From the NCBI GenBank assembly GCA_003551265.1, contig PUMG01000023.1, forward strand, positions 1 to 6,198: 6,198 bases of DNA, in the 5' to 3' direction. Made by a program: the position numbers and the translations under genes. Source of the stretch: Halovenus sp. GTDB lineage: Archaea; Halobacteriota; Halobacteria; Halobacteriales; Haloarculaceae. Under the pieces are notes generated by a model. That model did no database searches and had not been told where the DNA came from. It was given only the letters and a program-made list of their open reading frames with translations. Positions 1 to 5,927 of this stretch are shown in pieces (positions within the stretch are counted from its first letter, which is position 1; every line of letters starts with the position of its first letter).

Positions 1-245
1 CCGATAGCCGCCTCGACGAGCGTGTCGGAGACGTCGATGTCGGGGTGTTCGTCCCCGTCGCCGTTGTACCTGACTGTGAACCCGTCCAGCGTGAGGTCGC
101 CAGCGTGAATCCGAAGGCCTTCCTCGCGCCGTTCGGCCGTGACCCTGGCGCGCACGTCGATCGCACACGGCACGGCCGGTTCGCCATAGACAACAGCGTG
201 CTCCCCGAAGAGATAGACCTTACCGGGTGCGCTTGATGTGACCAT
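1..245 (-). CDS. mvk: Mevalonate kinase, N-terminal part (runs off left edge)
   Basis: Read from an ATG at 245 down to the window edge, this gives about 81 codons without a stop. It starts MVTSSAPGKVYLFGEHAVVY, which is the N-terminal GHMP-kinase signature of mevalonate kinase (APGK, then GEHAVVYGEPAV). That enzyme phosphorylates mevalonate with ATP in the cytoplasm, an early step of isoprenoid synthesis that supplies archaeal ether lipids. The ATP-binding glycine-rich loop and the catalytic residues lie beyond the edge and cannot be checked. The ATG sits immediately before the conserved VTSSAPGK start, and there is no Shine-Dalgarno before it. With a TATA-like box about 30 nt upstream, the mRNA is probably leaderless. 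The gene is divergent from the AhpD-like gene and shares a 184-nt spacer with it. The family call is confident from the motif; only the truncation limits it. Confidence 0.9.
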   Translation of the reverse strand, partial: MVTSSAPGKVYLFGEHAVVYGEPAVPCAIDVRARVTAERREEGLRIHAGDLTLDGFTVRYNGDGDEHPDIDVSDTLVEAAI

Positions 246-246
246 A

Positions 247-271
247 CGTCCCTGTGTGTGTGCGTCCCTGT
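247..271. repeat. Paired 9-bp direct repeat with TG run upstream of mvk
   Basis: CGTCCCTGT occurs at 247-255 and again, identical, at 263-271, 16 bp apart. A (TG)5 run (253-262) bridges them. The pair sits between the mvk start codon and its probable TATA box, overlapping the box's edge. It could be an operator or simple-sequence slippage; nothing else supports a function. Confidence 0.5.
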
Positions 272-280
272 TTTACATAT
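270..280 (-). promoter_or_regulatory. Probable TATA box of the mevalonate kinase gene
   Basis: On the minus strand this reads ATATGTAAAAC, an A/T-rich element in otherwise GC-rich DNA. Its centre is about 30 nt from the mvk start codon at 245. Haloarchaeal TATA boxes usually lie 25-30 nt upstream of the transcription start, so transcription would begin at or within a few bases of the ATG, giving a leaderless message. This is inferred from spacing and composition only. Confidence 0.45.
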
Positions 281-327
281 CGGTTTGCTCCGTCGACCAG
301 ATTACCGCTCAAAAAGGGAAACATACT

Positions 328-343
328 CCGGATATTTCTCCGG
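328..343. promoter_or_regulatory. Inverted repeat CCGGA-N6-TCCGG upstream of the AhpD-like gene promoter
   Basis: CCGGA (328-332) and TCCGG (339-343) form a perfect 5-bp dyad with a 6-nt spacer. The longer CTCCGG is also present as a direct repeat (326-331 and 338-343). The dyad lies about 10 nt upstream of the TATA-like TTATAA at 354, where an archaeal activator could act on TFB recruitment. It is only five base pairs per arm, so chance is possible. Confidence 0.35.
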
Positions 344-353
344 TTGGCCGAGA

Positions 354-360
354 TTATAAC
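354..360 (+). promoter_or_regulatory. Probable TATA box of the AhpD-like gene
   Basis: TTATAAC follows a purine-containing CCGAGA stretch that could serve as the BRE. It would place transcription start near 382-386, giving a leader of roughly 45 nt before the ATG at 430. Such a leader includes the hexamer repeats and the hairpin described separately. The call rests on sequence and spacing only. Confidence 0.5.
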
Positions 361-376
361 TCCTTGGGAACACATA

Positions 377-415
377 ACTATGCGACTGTGTGTCATAGTC
401 CGAACTCCCCATAGT
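377..415. repeat. Three copies of hexamer ACTATG/CATAGT in the AhpD-like gene leader
   Basis: ACTATG is at 377-382, its reverse complement CATAGT at 394-399, and CATAGT again at 410-415. The copies start 17 and 16 bp apart. The first two form an inverted repeat with an 11-nt spacer, and the third lies in the loop of the hairpin next to the start codon. They cover the predicted transcription start and early leader, where a repressor would bind. The regulator is unknown. Confidence 0.45.
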
Positions 416-422
416 GGGGGAG
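405..422 (+). promoter_or_regulatory. Hairpin overlapping the ribosome-binding site of the AhpD-like gene
   Basis: CTCCCC (405-410) can pair fully with GGGGAG (417-422) around a 6-nt loop. The right arm is the purine-rich Shine-Dalgarno candidate GGGGGAG, which ends 7 nt before the ATG at 430. In RNA the left arm would mask the ribosome-binding site. An alternative register pairs CCCCA (407-411) with TGGGG (415-419). It may equally act as a DNA dyad. Confidence 0.5.
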
Positions 423-429
423 AAAGACA

Positions 430-840
430 ATGGCAACACAGATAGAACCATACGAGGAGACACTGGAGGACATCGAGGAGTCGTTCGGGCTGGTTCCGGG
501 CTATCTGGAAGCGCTTCCGGAGCAGGAACTGGTCAACGAGTGGCCAAACATGAAGCGGTTCATGTTCGGTGATACGGTAATCGACCCGAAAACTCGTGAG
601 TTCATCGGCCAGGCAATCGCGGCCGCGATCGGCTGTGAGTTCTGCCGGCACTTCCACAAAGGTGCTGCACAACTCCACGGTGCGACCGAGGAGGAACTGG
701 CGGAAGTGTTCTTCCTCGCAAGCTACACACCACGGTACAGCGCGATAATCCAGGCACAGGACTACGACATCGACGTGTTCAAAGACGAGGTCGAACAGAT
801 AGCCGCCTACCTTCAGGAACAGGGGCAAGCGTCTGACTGA
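430..840 (+). CDS. AhpD-like / carboxymuconolactone decarboxylase family redox protein
   Basis: This is a 136-residue cytoplasmic, strongly acidic protein with no signal peptide or membrane segment. The family core spans about residues 50-100. It contains Glu57, then CEFCRHFH with Cys69, Cys72 and His76, then an LHGATEEELAEV helix. In mycobacterial AhpD the relay is Glu118, Cys130, His132, Cys133 and His137. The spacing here matches (E, +12 C, +3 C, +4 H), but the His132 position is Phe71. The CxxC pair suggests thiol peroxidase or disulfide reductase activity rather than lactone decarboxylation; the substrate is unknown. The start is fixed by an in-frame TAG at 412-414 and by a purine-rich ribosome-binding site 7 nt upstream. 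It lies before the MOT1 permease on the same strand, but a 126-nt gap with a palindrome separates them, so cotranscription is uncertain. Confidence 0.82.
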   Translation: MATQIEPYEETLEDIEESFGLVPGYLEALPEQELVNEWPNMKRFMFGDTVIDPKTREFIGQAIAAAIGCEFCRHFHKGAAQLHGATEEELAEVFFLASYTPRYSAIIQAQDYDIDVFKDEVEQIAAYLQEQGQASD

Positions 841-884
841 GGGCATCTCTGTAAGTGGCTCTCTTTTCCAGATTGTTGTAACTG

Positions 885-901
885 AATATGGTTACCATAT
901 T
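885..901. promoter_or_regulatory. Perfect 17-bp palindrome upstream of the MOT1-type permease gene
   Basis: AATATGGT (885-892) and ACCATATT (894-901) are exact reverse complements around a single central T. A dyad this long and perfect in the only sizeable gap between two genes is a good operator candidate for a dimeric winged-helix regulator. It lies 66 nt upstream of the permease ATG. Its AT-rich right arm could also act as a TATA element with start near 923. A molybdate- or tungstate-sensing regulator is the natural guess from context, but no such regulator gene is in the window. Confidence 0.6.
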
Positions 902-966
902 TCCGAACGTAACGTCCCGTCAGCACTGACCAGCCCTAAGTCTGTTCGCGACATGTTCATCGTTAG

Positions 967-2067
967 ATGGCGGTTTTCGTCGATACCAGAGAACGCACGG
1001 AACTCAAATTCGGCACGAACGAGATTACTGGTTCGATAGGGGACATGGTTACAGTGCTTCCGCTGGTCGTCGCCCTCGCCCTGTTGACGAACATCTCCCT
1101 GCCTCACGTGCTACTCGCTTTCGGTGTGTTCCAGATAGTCTGGGGTCTCAAGTATGGCCTTCCAGTCTCTGTGGAGCCGATGAAAGCGCTTGCCGCCCTC
1201 GCGATTGCTGGTGCACTCACGTACACAGAACTCGCACTGGCAGGTCTCATTCTCGGGATAGTCCTCCTCACAATCGGACGTACAGGGACGCTCGCCAGAG
1301 TCGAACGGTGGATCGGTGAGCCAGTCATCCGAGGTGTGCAGTTCGCCGTTGGACTCATTCTTCTCGAAACAGGTCTCCAGCTCGCTGTTGCTGAGCTGAT
1401 GTTTGCGGGTATCGGGGTCCTGATTGCTCTCGTCATCGTTCTTCTCGGGTACAAGAACGCGAGTGCTCTCGTTGTCTTGCTTGTCGGTATTGTGATGGCA
1501 CTCATCACAACCGGGATACCGACCCCACAGTGGCCCGGTGTTCCACCAGTTCCACCGCTCACAGAGGGGTTCACCTGGCGCACTGCCGACGGTCTGTTCG
1601 CGCAACTGGCGATGACTATCGGTAACGCTGCCCTGGCAACGTCGTTGCTGTTCTCAGAGCGGTTCGACGCGGACGTGACACCGGATGAGCTATCCACGAG
1701 CATGGGAACGACGAACCTCCTGGCGATTCCTGCAGGAGGCATTCCGATGTGTCACGGCTGTGACGGGGTCACTGGAAAGTACGAGTTCGGTGCCCGGACC
1801 GGCGGTGCAAACATCGTTGCAGGCGTACTCTATCTCGGTGCGGCCTTCTTCGTAACGACTGCTCTCCTTTCGGCGTTCCCGCTCGCGATGCTCGGTGTCC
1901 TTTTGGCCATCATCGCCCTGTCTCTCACAAAGAGTGTGTTCAAATCCTCGAATCTCGCACTGTCCGTTGGCATCGGCGTGTTGACACTGCTCACTAACCT
2001 TGGGATTGCGTTCATCATCGGCATCGTCGGTCACTTGTTGTTGACACGGTACGCTGACGATGGGTGA
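967..2067 (+). CDS. MOT1-family molybdate/tungstate permease
   Basis: This is a 366-residue polytopic membrane protein with roughly ten hydrophobic segments between residues 28 and 360 and no ATPase or binding-protein partner of its own. Two conserved MOT1 features are clear. The first half has [10 protein letters not shown] (18-27) followed by [11 protein letters not shown] (67-77). The second half has the [18 protein letters not shown] stretch (257-274) followed by GART (275-278). MOT1 proteins, distant relatives of SulP sulfate carriers, take up molybdate across the cytoplasmic membrane; tungstate is a likely alternative. No STAS domain is present, as usual for MOT1. A Pro-rich loop (184-198) separates the halves. 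The start is decided by an in-frame TAG directly before the ATG. No Shine-Dalgarno is visible. The adjoining tupABC operon supports the oxyanion role; sulfate remains possible. Confidence 0.85.
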   Translation: MAVFVDTRERTELKFGTNEITGSIGDMVTVLPLVVALALLTNISLPHVLLAFGVFQIVWGLKYGLPVSVEPMKALAALAIAGALTYTELALAGLILGIVLLTIGRTGTLARVERWIGEPVIRGVQFAVGLILLETGLQLAVAELMFAGIGVLIALVIVLLGYKNASALVVLLVGIVMALITTGIPTPQWPGVPPVPPLTEGFTWRTADGLFAQLAMTIGNAALATSLLFSERFDADVTPDELSTSMGTTNLLAIPAGGIPMCHGCDGVTGKYEFGARTGGANIVAGVLYLGAAFFVTTALLSAFPLAMLGVLLAIIALSLTKSVFKSSNLALSVGIGVLTLLTNLGIAFIIGIVGHLLLTRYADDG

Positions 2068-2145
2068 TTTTGATGTAATGTGTTTCGACTACCTCTCTGG
2101 CAATTTCGAGGCTGGGGGAAATCAAAGAAACTTACCTAATACCAC

Positions 2146-2169
2146 GACGAAACTAATTACCGTTGCGTC
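2146..2169. promoter_or_regulatory. Inverted repeat GACGAAAC-N8-GTTGCGTC upstream of tupA
   Basis: The arms (2146-2153 and 2162-2169) match at 7 of 8 positions, with an 8-nt AT-rich spacer. The dyad ends 12 nt before the TATA-like element at 2182. An overlapping repeated element, TAATACC (2137-2143) and TAATTACC (2154-2161), is also present. The position suits an activator or repressor of the tup operon. It differs in sequence from the palindrome before the MOT1 gene. Confidence 0.4.
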
Positions 2170-2180
2170 AGGCAGGAAAC

Positions 2181-2188
2181 GTTTATGC
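2181..2188 (+). promoter_or_regulatory. Probable TATA box of the tupABC operon
   Basis: GTTTATGC follows GGAAAC, resembling a BRE plus a haloarchaeal TTTA-type TATA box. It is about 34 nt before the tupA ATG, which would give a very short leader of under 10 nt. No Shine-Dalgarno precedes the ATG, consistent with that. TAATTA at 2154-2159 is an alternative box that would give a longer leader. Confidence 0.45.
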
Positions 2189-2218
2189 GAGTAGCCACCA
2201 ACCGATGTATCGTACGAG

Positions 2219-3142
2219 ATGGATCGACGGAGGTTTCTCACACTGACTGGTGGCAGTGTGGCAACAGCGCTGGCTGGTTGTCTGGGTAGCGACGACACCA
2301 ACGAGAGCGAACCGACTGCGGAGATACTGGGGGAGACGCTCACGCTCACGACGACCACGAGTACGTACGATACGGGTCTCCTCAGCGAGGTCAACGACGC
2401 CTTCGAAAAACGGTTTGGAGCGGCGGTGGACACGGTCGCACAGGGAACAGGTGCAGCCCTCGAGACCGGACGACGGGGGGATTCGGACATCGTGATGGTA
2501 CACGCCCGGCGTCTCGAAGATGACTTCATCGGTGAGGGATACGGCGTCAACCGACGTGATCTCATGTTCAACGATTTCATCGTCGTCGGTCCAGACGACG
2601 ACCCCGCGGGAATCGATGGGATGGACGAAGTCACAGACGCATTCACAGCTATCGCCGACACCGAGGCGGTTTTCATCTCTCGAGGTGATAACTCGGGGAC
2701 ACACGCGAAAGAACTCGACATCTGGGAGGCGGTCGACATCGACCCGGGCGGGGAGTGGTACCGTGAGACCGGGAGTGGAATGGGCGAGGTTCTCAACCAG
2801 GCACAGCTGGAGGGGGGTGCGTATGCGCTCTCTGACCGCGCCACGTTCATCTCCCAGCGCTCGGAACTGGACGAACTGGACATCTGCGTCGAGGGCCCCA
2901 TCGAAGACGGGCCGGAACTCCTGTCGAATCCGTACGGTATCGTCGCTGTCAACCCTGGCGTCCACGACCACGTCAACTACGACCTGGCGATTGCGTACAT
3001 CGGGTTCGTCACTTCCAGGCAAGGAGAGGAGATCATCGAGAGCTACACAGCTGCGGGAGAACAGCTGTTCTTTCCGGAGGCGATTGCAGAAAATCCCAAC
3101 TTCCAGCAGTACGTCCCCGAGGACTGGGTTCCTGATAGTTAA
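2219..3142 (+). CDS. tupA: Tungstate ABC transporter substrate-binding lipoprotein TupA
   Basis: This 307-residue extracellular binding protein captures tungstate (possibly molybdate) and delivers it to TupB. The N-terminus has a Tat motif (RRRFLT, 3-8) and a lipobox LAGC with Cys21 as the lipidation site. An acidic linker follows (25-36). This is the usual export and anchoring pattern for haloarchaeal binding proteins. TupA-type signatures are [12 protein letters not shown] (44-55), [15 protein letters not shown] (95-109), [14 protein letters not shown] (112-125), [18 protein letters not shown] (152-169) and [12 protein letters not shown] (181-192). The TTTS and SRGDNSGTH segments belong to the oxyanion pocket known in TupA proteins. 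Length is normal for the family plus a lipoprotein leader. The start is set by the Tat motif right after Met1. It is the first gene of an operon with tupB 8 nt downstream. The TupA subfamily fits better than ModA or WtpA; exact Mo/W preference is not visible. Confidence 0.92.
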   Translation: MDRRRFLTLTGGSVATALAGCLGSDDTNESEPTAEILGETLTLTTTTSTYDTGLLSEVNDAFEKRFGAAVDTVAQGTGAALETGRRGDSDIVMVHARRLEDDFIGEGYGVNRRDLMFNDFIVVGPDDDPAGIDGMDEVTDAFTAIADTEAVFISRGDNSGTHAKELDIWEAVDIDPGGEWYRETGSGMGEVLNQAQLEGGAYALSDRATFISQRSELDELDICVEGPIEDGPELLSNPYGIVAVNPGVHDHVNYDLAIAYIGFVTSRQGEEIIESYTAAGEQLFFPEAIAENPNFQQYVPEDWVPDS

Positions 3143-3150
3143 CAGAACGT

Positions 3151-3870
3151 ATGGTCGAATCACTCCTCGCTGTTGCAGTCGATTCCGGTGTATCGAGTCC
3201 CCTGCTCGTCGACTTTCCCTACGGTCGGGGTGCGGTGTGGAACATCGTCTACGTCTCGCTGTACGTGAGCCTCATCGCCGTGGCCCTGAGTTCGCTGTTC
3301 GGTCTCACGGTTGCGATGCTCGTCGGATTCAACGATTTTCCTGGGCGGTCGTTCGTCATCGCGCTCATCAACACGGGAATGGGGTTTCCGAGCGTCGTCG
3401 TCGGACTCGTCGTGCTGTTTGCGGTGTCGAGTGAGGGCCCGCTCGGACAGATTGGATTCACGCTGGTTTTCACCCGCGAAGCGATGATACTGTCGCAGTT
3501 CGTGCTGGCAGCTCCGGTGATTACAGGAATCAGTCTGGCAGCAGTCATCGATGTCGACGACGGCGTCCGTGATGCGGCGTATGCGATGGGCGGAACACGG
3601 CTCGACGTCGCACTTACGACAGTCAGACAGGCTCGCTACGGCATCATCACCGGGATTCTGGCCGGACTCGGACGTGCCATCAGCGAGGTGGGGTCGGTGC
3701 TCATCGTCGGCGGGAACATCGAAGGGCAGACCCGAACACTGACAACCGCGATACAGCTCGAAGCGCGTCAGGGTCGGTTCGAGTTCGCACTGATTCTGGG
3801 TGCGATTCTAGTCGCGCTCGTGCTGTTGATAAACGGACTCTTGCTCAAAGTTGGGGGTGGACGGGTATGA
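3151..3870 (+). CDS. tupB: Tungstate ABC transporter permease TupB
   Basis: This 239-residue membrane permease would dimerise to form the tungstate channel, receiving substrate from TupA outside and coupling to TupC inside. About five hydrophobic segments are seen (near 31-58, 67-92, 111-133, 163-186 and 211-234). The coupling-helix (EAA-type) loop is [19 protein letters not shown] (137-155), with Gly147 and Gly148 at the conserved glycine position. The following [17 protein letters not shown] (174-190), [11 protein letters not shown] (194-204) and [12 protein letters not shown] stretches are typical of TupB. It starts 8 nt after the tupA stop with no clear Shine-Dalgarno, so translation may depend on tupA. 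Its stop overlaps the tupC start by 4 nt (ATGA), which indicates one operon. Length matches other TupB proteins. Confidence 0.92.
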   Translation: MVESLLAVAVDSGVSSPLLVDFPYGRGAVWNIVYVSLYVSLIAVALSSLFGLTVAMLVGFNDFPGRSFVIALINTGMGFPSVVVGLVVLFAVSSEGPLGQIGFTLVFTREAMILSQFVLAAPVITGISLAAVIDVDDGVRDAAYAMGGTRLDVALTTVRQARYGIITGILAGLGRAISEVGSVLIVGGNIEGQTRTLTTAIQLEARQGRFEFALILGAILVALVLLINGLLLKVGGGRV

Positions 3871-4673
3871 TGAAAGGTCGGTACGAGAACGGGAATGTCA
3901 CAGAGACAGGTCGCCTCGCGCTCGCTGGTGTTTCTCACGGATTCGATGGTACTGATGTCCTCGACGACATCTCTCTGGGGGTGAATCCGGGCGAAGCCCT
4001 CGCCATCATCGGTCCGTCGGGAACCGGAAAGACGACGCTGCTGCGTCTGGTGTCGATGTTCGACCGTCCTGACGAGGGAACTGTCGAGTTCGACGGAACT
4101 GACGTCTGGACGCTCTCTGAACGCGAGCGCCTCGACATTCGACGTCGAGTCGGAATGGTGTTTCAGGAGGCTAACCTCTTCGATGGCACCGTCCACCGCA
4201 ACGTTCGGTATCCACTCGGCATCCGCCAGAGCTGGCCCGACCGGATTCGAAACTGGTTGTCAGGACTCGGGCGGCGCAAGGCGAACCCTGTTGTCACGGA
4301 GCATCTCCAACTCGTCGGTCTGGAAGACGACCAGTTCCGCCCCGCGTCGTCGCTTTCGGGTGGGGAGGCCCAGCGGGTTGCGTTCGCACGAGCACTGTCG
4401 TCGGCCCCGGAGTTTCTGTTACTCGACGAGCCGACGTCCGATCTCGACCCTCGAAACACAGCGATACTCGAAGACGCAATCGACGCTGCACGGTCGCGTG
4501 GTCTCGGTGTCGTGCTGGCGACTCACGACATGCATCAGGCCGAGCGCGTGGCCGACCGAACCGCTGTCATGCTCGAAGGACGCATCATCGAATGCGGGCC
4601 GACTGAACAGGTGTTCACTGACCCGGAAGACCCACGCGCCAGGAAGTTCATCGATGGCGAACTCATCTACTGA
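3867..4673 (+). CDS. tupC: Tungstate ABC transporter ATP-binding protein TupC
   Basis: This 268-residue cytoplasmic ATPase powers TupB. It has Walker [10 protein letters not shown] (49-57), Q-loop Gln100, signature LSGGEAQR (163-170), Walker [13 protein letters not shown] (183-194) and switch His220, so it should be an active ATPase. It ends soon after the ABC core without the C-terminal TOBE/MOP domain of ModC-type ATPases, as expected for TupC. A basic stretch of roughly 20 residues (about 119-139, with [11 protein letters not shown] and GRRK) lies between the Q-loop and the signature and appears longer than in typical ABC ATPases. The start overlaps the tupB stop by 4 nt. A second ATG follows directly, and the G-rich GGGGGTGG at 3853-3860 can serve as ribosome-binding site. 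It is the last gene of the operon, convergent with btuD. Confidence 0.9.
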   Translation: MMKGRYENGNVTETGRLALAGVSHGFDGTDVLDDISLGVNPGEALAIIGPSGTGKTTLLRLVSMFDRPDEGTVEFDGTDVWTLSERERLDIRRRVGMVFQEANLFDGTVHRNVRYPLGIRQSWPDRIRNWLSGLGRRKANPVVTEHLQLVGLEDDQFRPASSLSGGEAQRVAFARALSSAPEFLLLDEPTSDLDPRNTAILEDAIDAARSRGLGVVLATHDMHQAERVADRTAVMLEGRIIECGPTEQVFTDPEDPRARKFIDGELIY

Positions 4674-4681
4674 CCGGCAAA

Positions 4682-4717
4682 ATTCTGTCGAATTCTCACA
4701 TTCTGTCGAGTTCTCGC
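4682..4717. repeat. 18-bp tandem duplication in the tupC-btuD convergent gap
   Basis: ATTCTGTCGAATTCTCAC (4682-4699) is followed directly by ATTCTGTCGAGTTCTCGC (4700-4717), differing at two of 18 positions. It begins 8 nt after the tupC stop and fills half of the 72-nt gap before the btuD stop at 4746. Its T-rich bases (TTCT) on the plus strand might help termination of tupC transcripts. It may also be a simple replication-slippage duplication. No stem-loop followed by a long T-run is present. Confidence 0.7.
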
Positions 4718-4745
4718 GCATCAGTTTCGAACAACACGAGGTGTG

Positions 4746-5927
4746 TCACCGGCTCATCGCTTCGAGAACCGCCTCGGCGAGTCTGGATTCGTCCTGAACG
4801 GCAGCGGTCTCTCCACCGTCGACACGGGCAACTGCGGTTCCTTCACTCGCCAGTGCAGCATCGATTCGGGGGACGGACCCGATTGCGTCGGTAACGAGAG
4901 CACGCCCTGGGCCTGCCGTTACGACGACGACGTCAGCCTCGCTCACAAGACGGCGAGCGTCGTCGAGACGAGACTCATCGGGTTGCTCGAACGCTGGTGC
5001 CGTGACCACGTCAACGTCGAGCACTCGGGCGAGGTCGGCTGCCACGTCGCCCTCGGGGATGGGACCGAGCGATACCGCAAAGCCCTCTCTCCAGAGCGTC
5101 CGCACGGCAGCAACGGCACCTCTGCCACTGCCAGCGACGTGTACGCGAACGTCCTGCCCGGGTGCTGTTTCGAGCGCCGTAACGGTGGGTGTTCCTGTCA
5201 CGGGGTTTTCGGTTACGGCAGTCTCGGTCTCGAACGCTTCAGCGAGTCGCGCATCTTTCAGGACTGCCTCGGGTCGACCACGTGACTGTATGGTCCCCTC
5301 ACTCAGGAGCACCAGACGGTCACAGTAACGGGCCGCGAGATCGAGGTCGTGGATGGCTGCGAGCCCCCCGAGACCTTCCTCGACGAGTTCGTCGACTAAC
5401 TCCAGTACCTGTATCTGGTGATTGATGTCGAGGTTCGCCGTCGGCTCGTCGAGCAGCAACATCGCAGGCTCCTGTGCGAGTGCGCGAGCGAGCAGGATTC
5501 GCTGTCGTTCCCCACCACTCAGGTCTTCGGCCTTCCGGTCGCGGAGGTGAGTCGTCTCGGTCCGTTCGAGCGCCTGCTCGACCGGATCTGTGTCGTCCGA
5601 CCAGTTCAGGCGGGAGCGATGGGGCGTCCTGCCCATCTCGACAAGTTCCTCCGCACGGAAGGAAAAACCAACGTGCGTGTTCTGTGGGACAGTCGCCAGC
5701 GTCTTGCTCACCTCTCGTGCGCCCATCTGACTCACCCGTCGGTCATCGAGCCAGACATCGCCCTCGTCGGCGTCGAGAAGCCCGTTTATCGTTCTCAAAA
5801 GCGTCGTCTTTCCCGCACCGTTCGGTCCGACCAGTCCAACCAGTTCCCCGGATTCGATGTGCAGGTCGACGCTGTCGAGTACCTGAAGATGTCCGAAGGA
5901 GACCGAAACCCCGTCAACTCGAATCAC
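4746..5927 (-). CDS. btuD: Cobalamin-type ABC importer ATPase BtuD with extra C-terminal domain
   Basis: This 393-residue protein has an N-terminal ABC ATPase of the FecCD/BtuCD importer type: Walker [10 protein letters not shown] (34-42), Gln82, signature LSGGERQR (136-143), Walker [12 protein letters not shown] (157-167) and His193. It would drive cobalamin (or corrinoid) uptake through the BtuC permease. From about residue 256 there is a further domain of roughly 138 residues with alternating strands and helices. It includes a glycine-rich loop VAGSGRGAV (264-272), GPIPEGDV (288-295) and [12 protein letters not shown] (330-341), resembling a Rossmann-like fold. This exceeds the usual 250-270 residues of such ATPases; archaeal corrinoid-importer ATPases often carry such a tail. 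A Thr/Ala-rich linker (235-255) joins the parts. The start is GTG, overlapping the btuC stop by 4 nt (GTGA). The substrate is inferred from family; siderophore uptake is the alternative. Confidence 0.8.
   Translation of the reverse strand: MIRVDGVSVSFGHLQVLDSVDLHIESGELVGLVGPNGAGKTTLLRTINGLLDADEGDVWLDDRRVSQMGAREVSKTLATVPQNTHVGFSFRAEELVEMGRTPHRSRLNWSDDTDPVEQALERTETTHLRDRKAEDLSGGERQRILLARALAQEPAMLLLDEPTANLDINHQIQVLELVDELVEEGLGGLAAIHDLDLAARYCDRLVLLSEGTIQSRGRPEAVLKDARLAEAFETETAVTENPVTGTPTVTALETAPGQDVRVHVAGSGRGAVAAVRTLWREGFAVSLGPIPEGDVAADLARVLDVDVVTAPAFEQPDESRLDDARRLVSEADVVVVTAGPGRALVTDAIGSVPRIDAALASEGTAVARVDGGETAAVQDESRLAEAVLEAMSR

Noticed and set aside
45..236. A 63-codon plus-strand frame at the left edge
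   Set aside because: It lies entirely antisense to the mevalonate kinase coding region, whose conserved motif is unmistakable.
220..846. A 208-codon open frame on the minus strand spanning the AhpD-like gene and its promoter
   Set aside because: It is the antisense of a clearly conserved protein. It crosses the promoter region and overlaps the mvk start, and its sequence (Cys/Val/Arg-rich) resembles no family I recognise.
841..966. A possible Moco-type or other large riboswitch before the MOT1-type gene
   Set aside because: The spacer is only 126 nt, with one DNA-like palindrome and no multi-helix architecture visible. Riboswitches of that class are not known to me from haloarchaea.
1104..1742. 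Long minus-strand frames inside the MOT1-type gene
   Set aside because: These arise from high GC and codon bias. Their translations are low-complexity Pro/Ser/Thr/Arg or Glu/Asn strings without a domain.
2068..2125. A possible terminator after the MOT1-type gene
   Set aside because: There is one short T run (TTTTG) and no convincing stem. Archaeal T-run terminators are too weak to call from this.
2183..3163. A 326-codon minus-strand frame opposite tupA
   Set aside because: It is slightly longer than tupA itself, but tupA carries a Tat lipoprotein signal and several family motifs. The antisense frame has none.
2520..3434. A 304-codon plus-strand frame crossing from tupA into tupB
   Set aside because: It is out of frame with both genes and is Ser/Thr/Arg-rich, typical of a shadow frame in GC-rich DNA.
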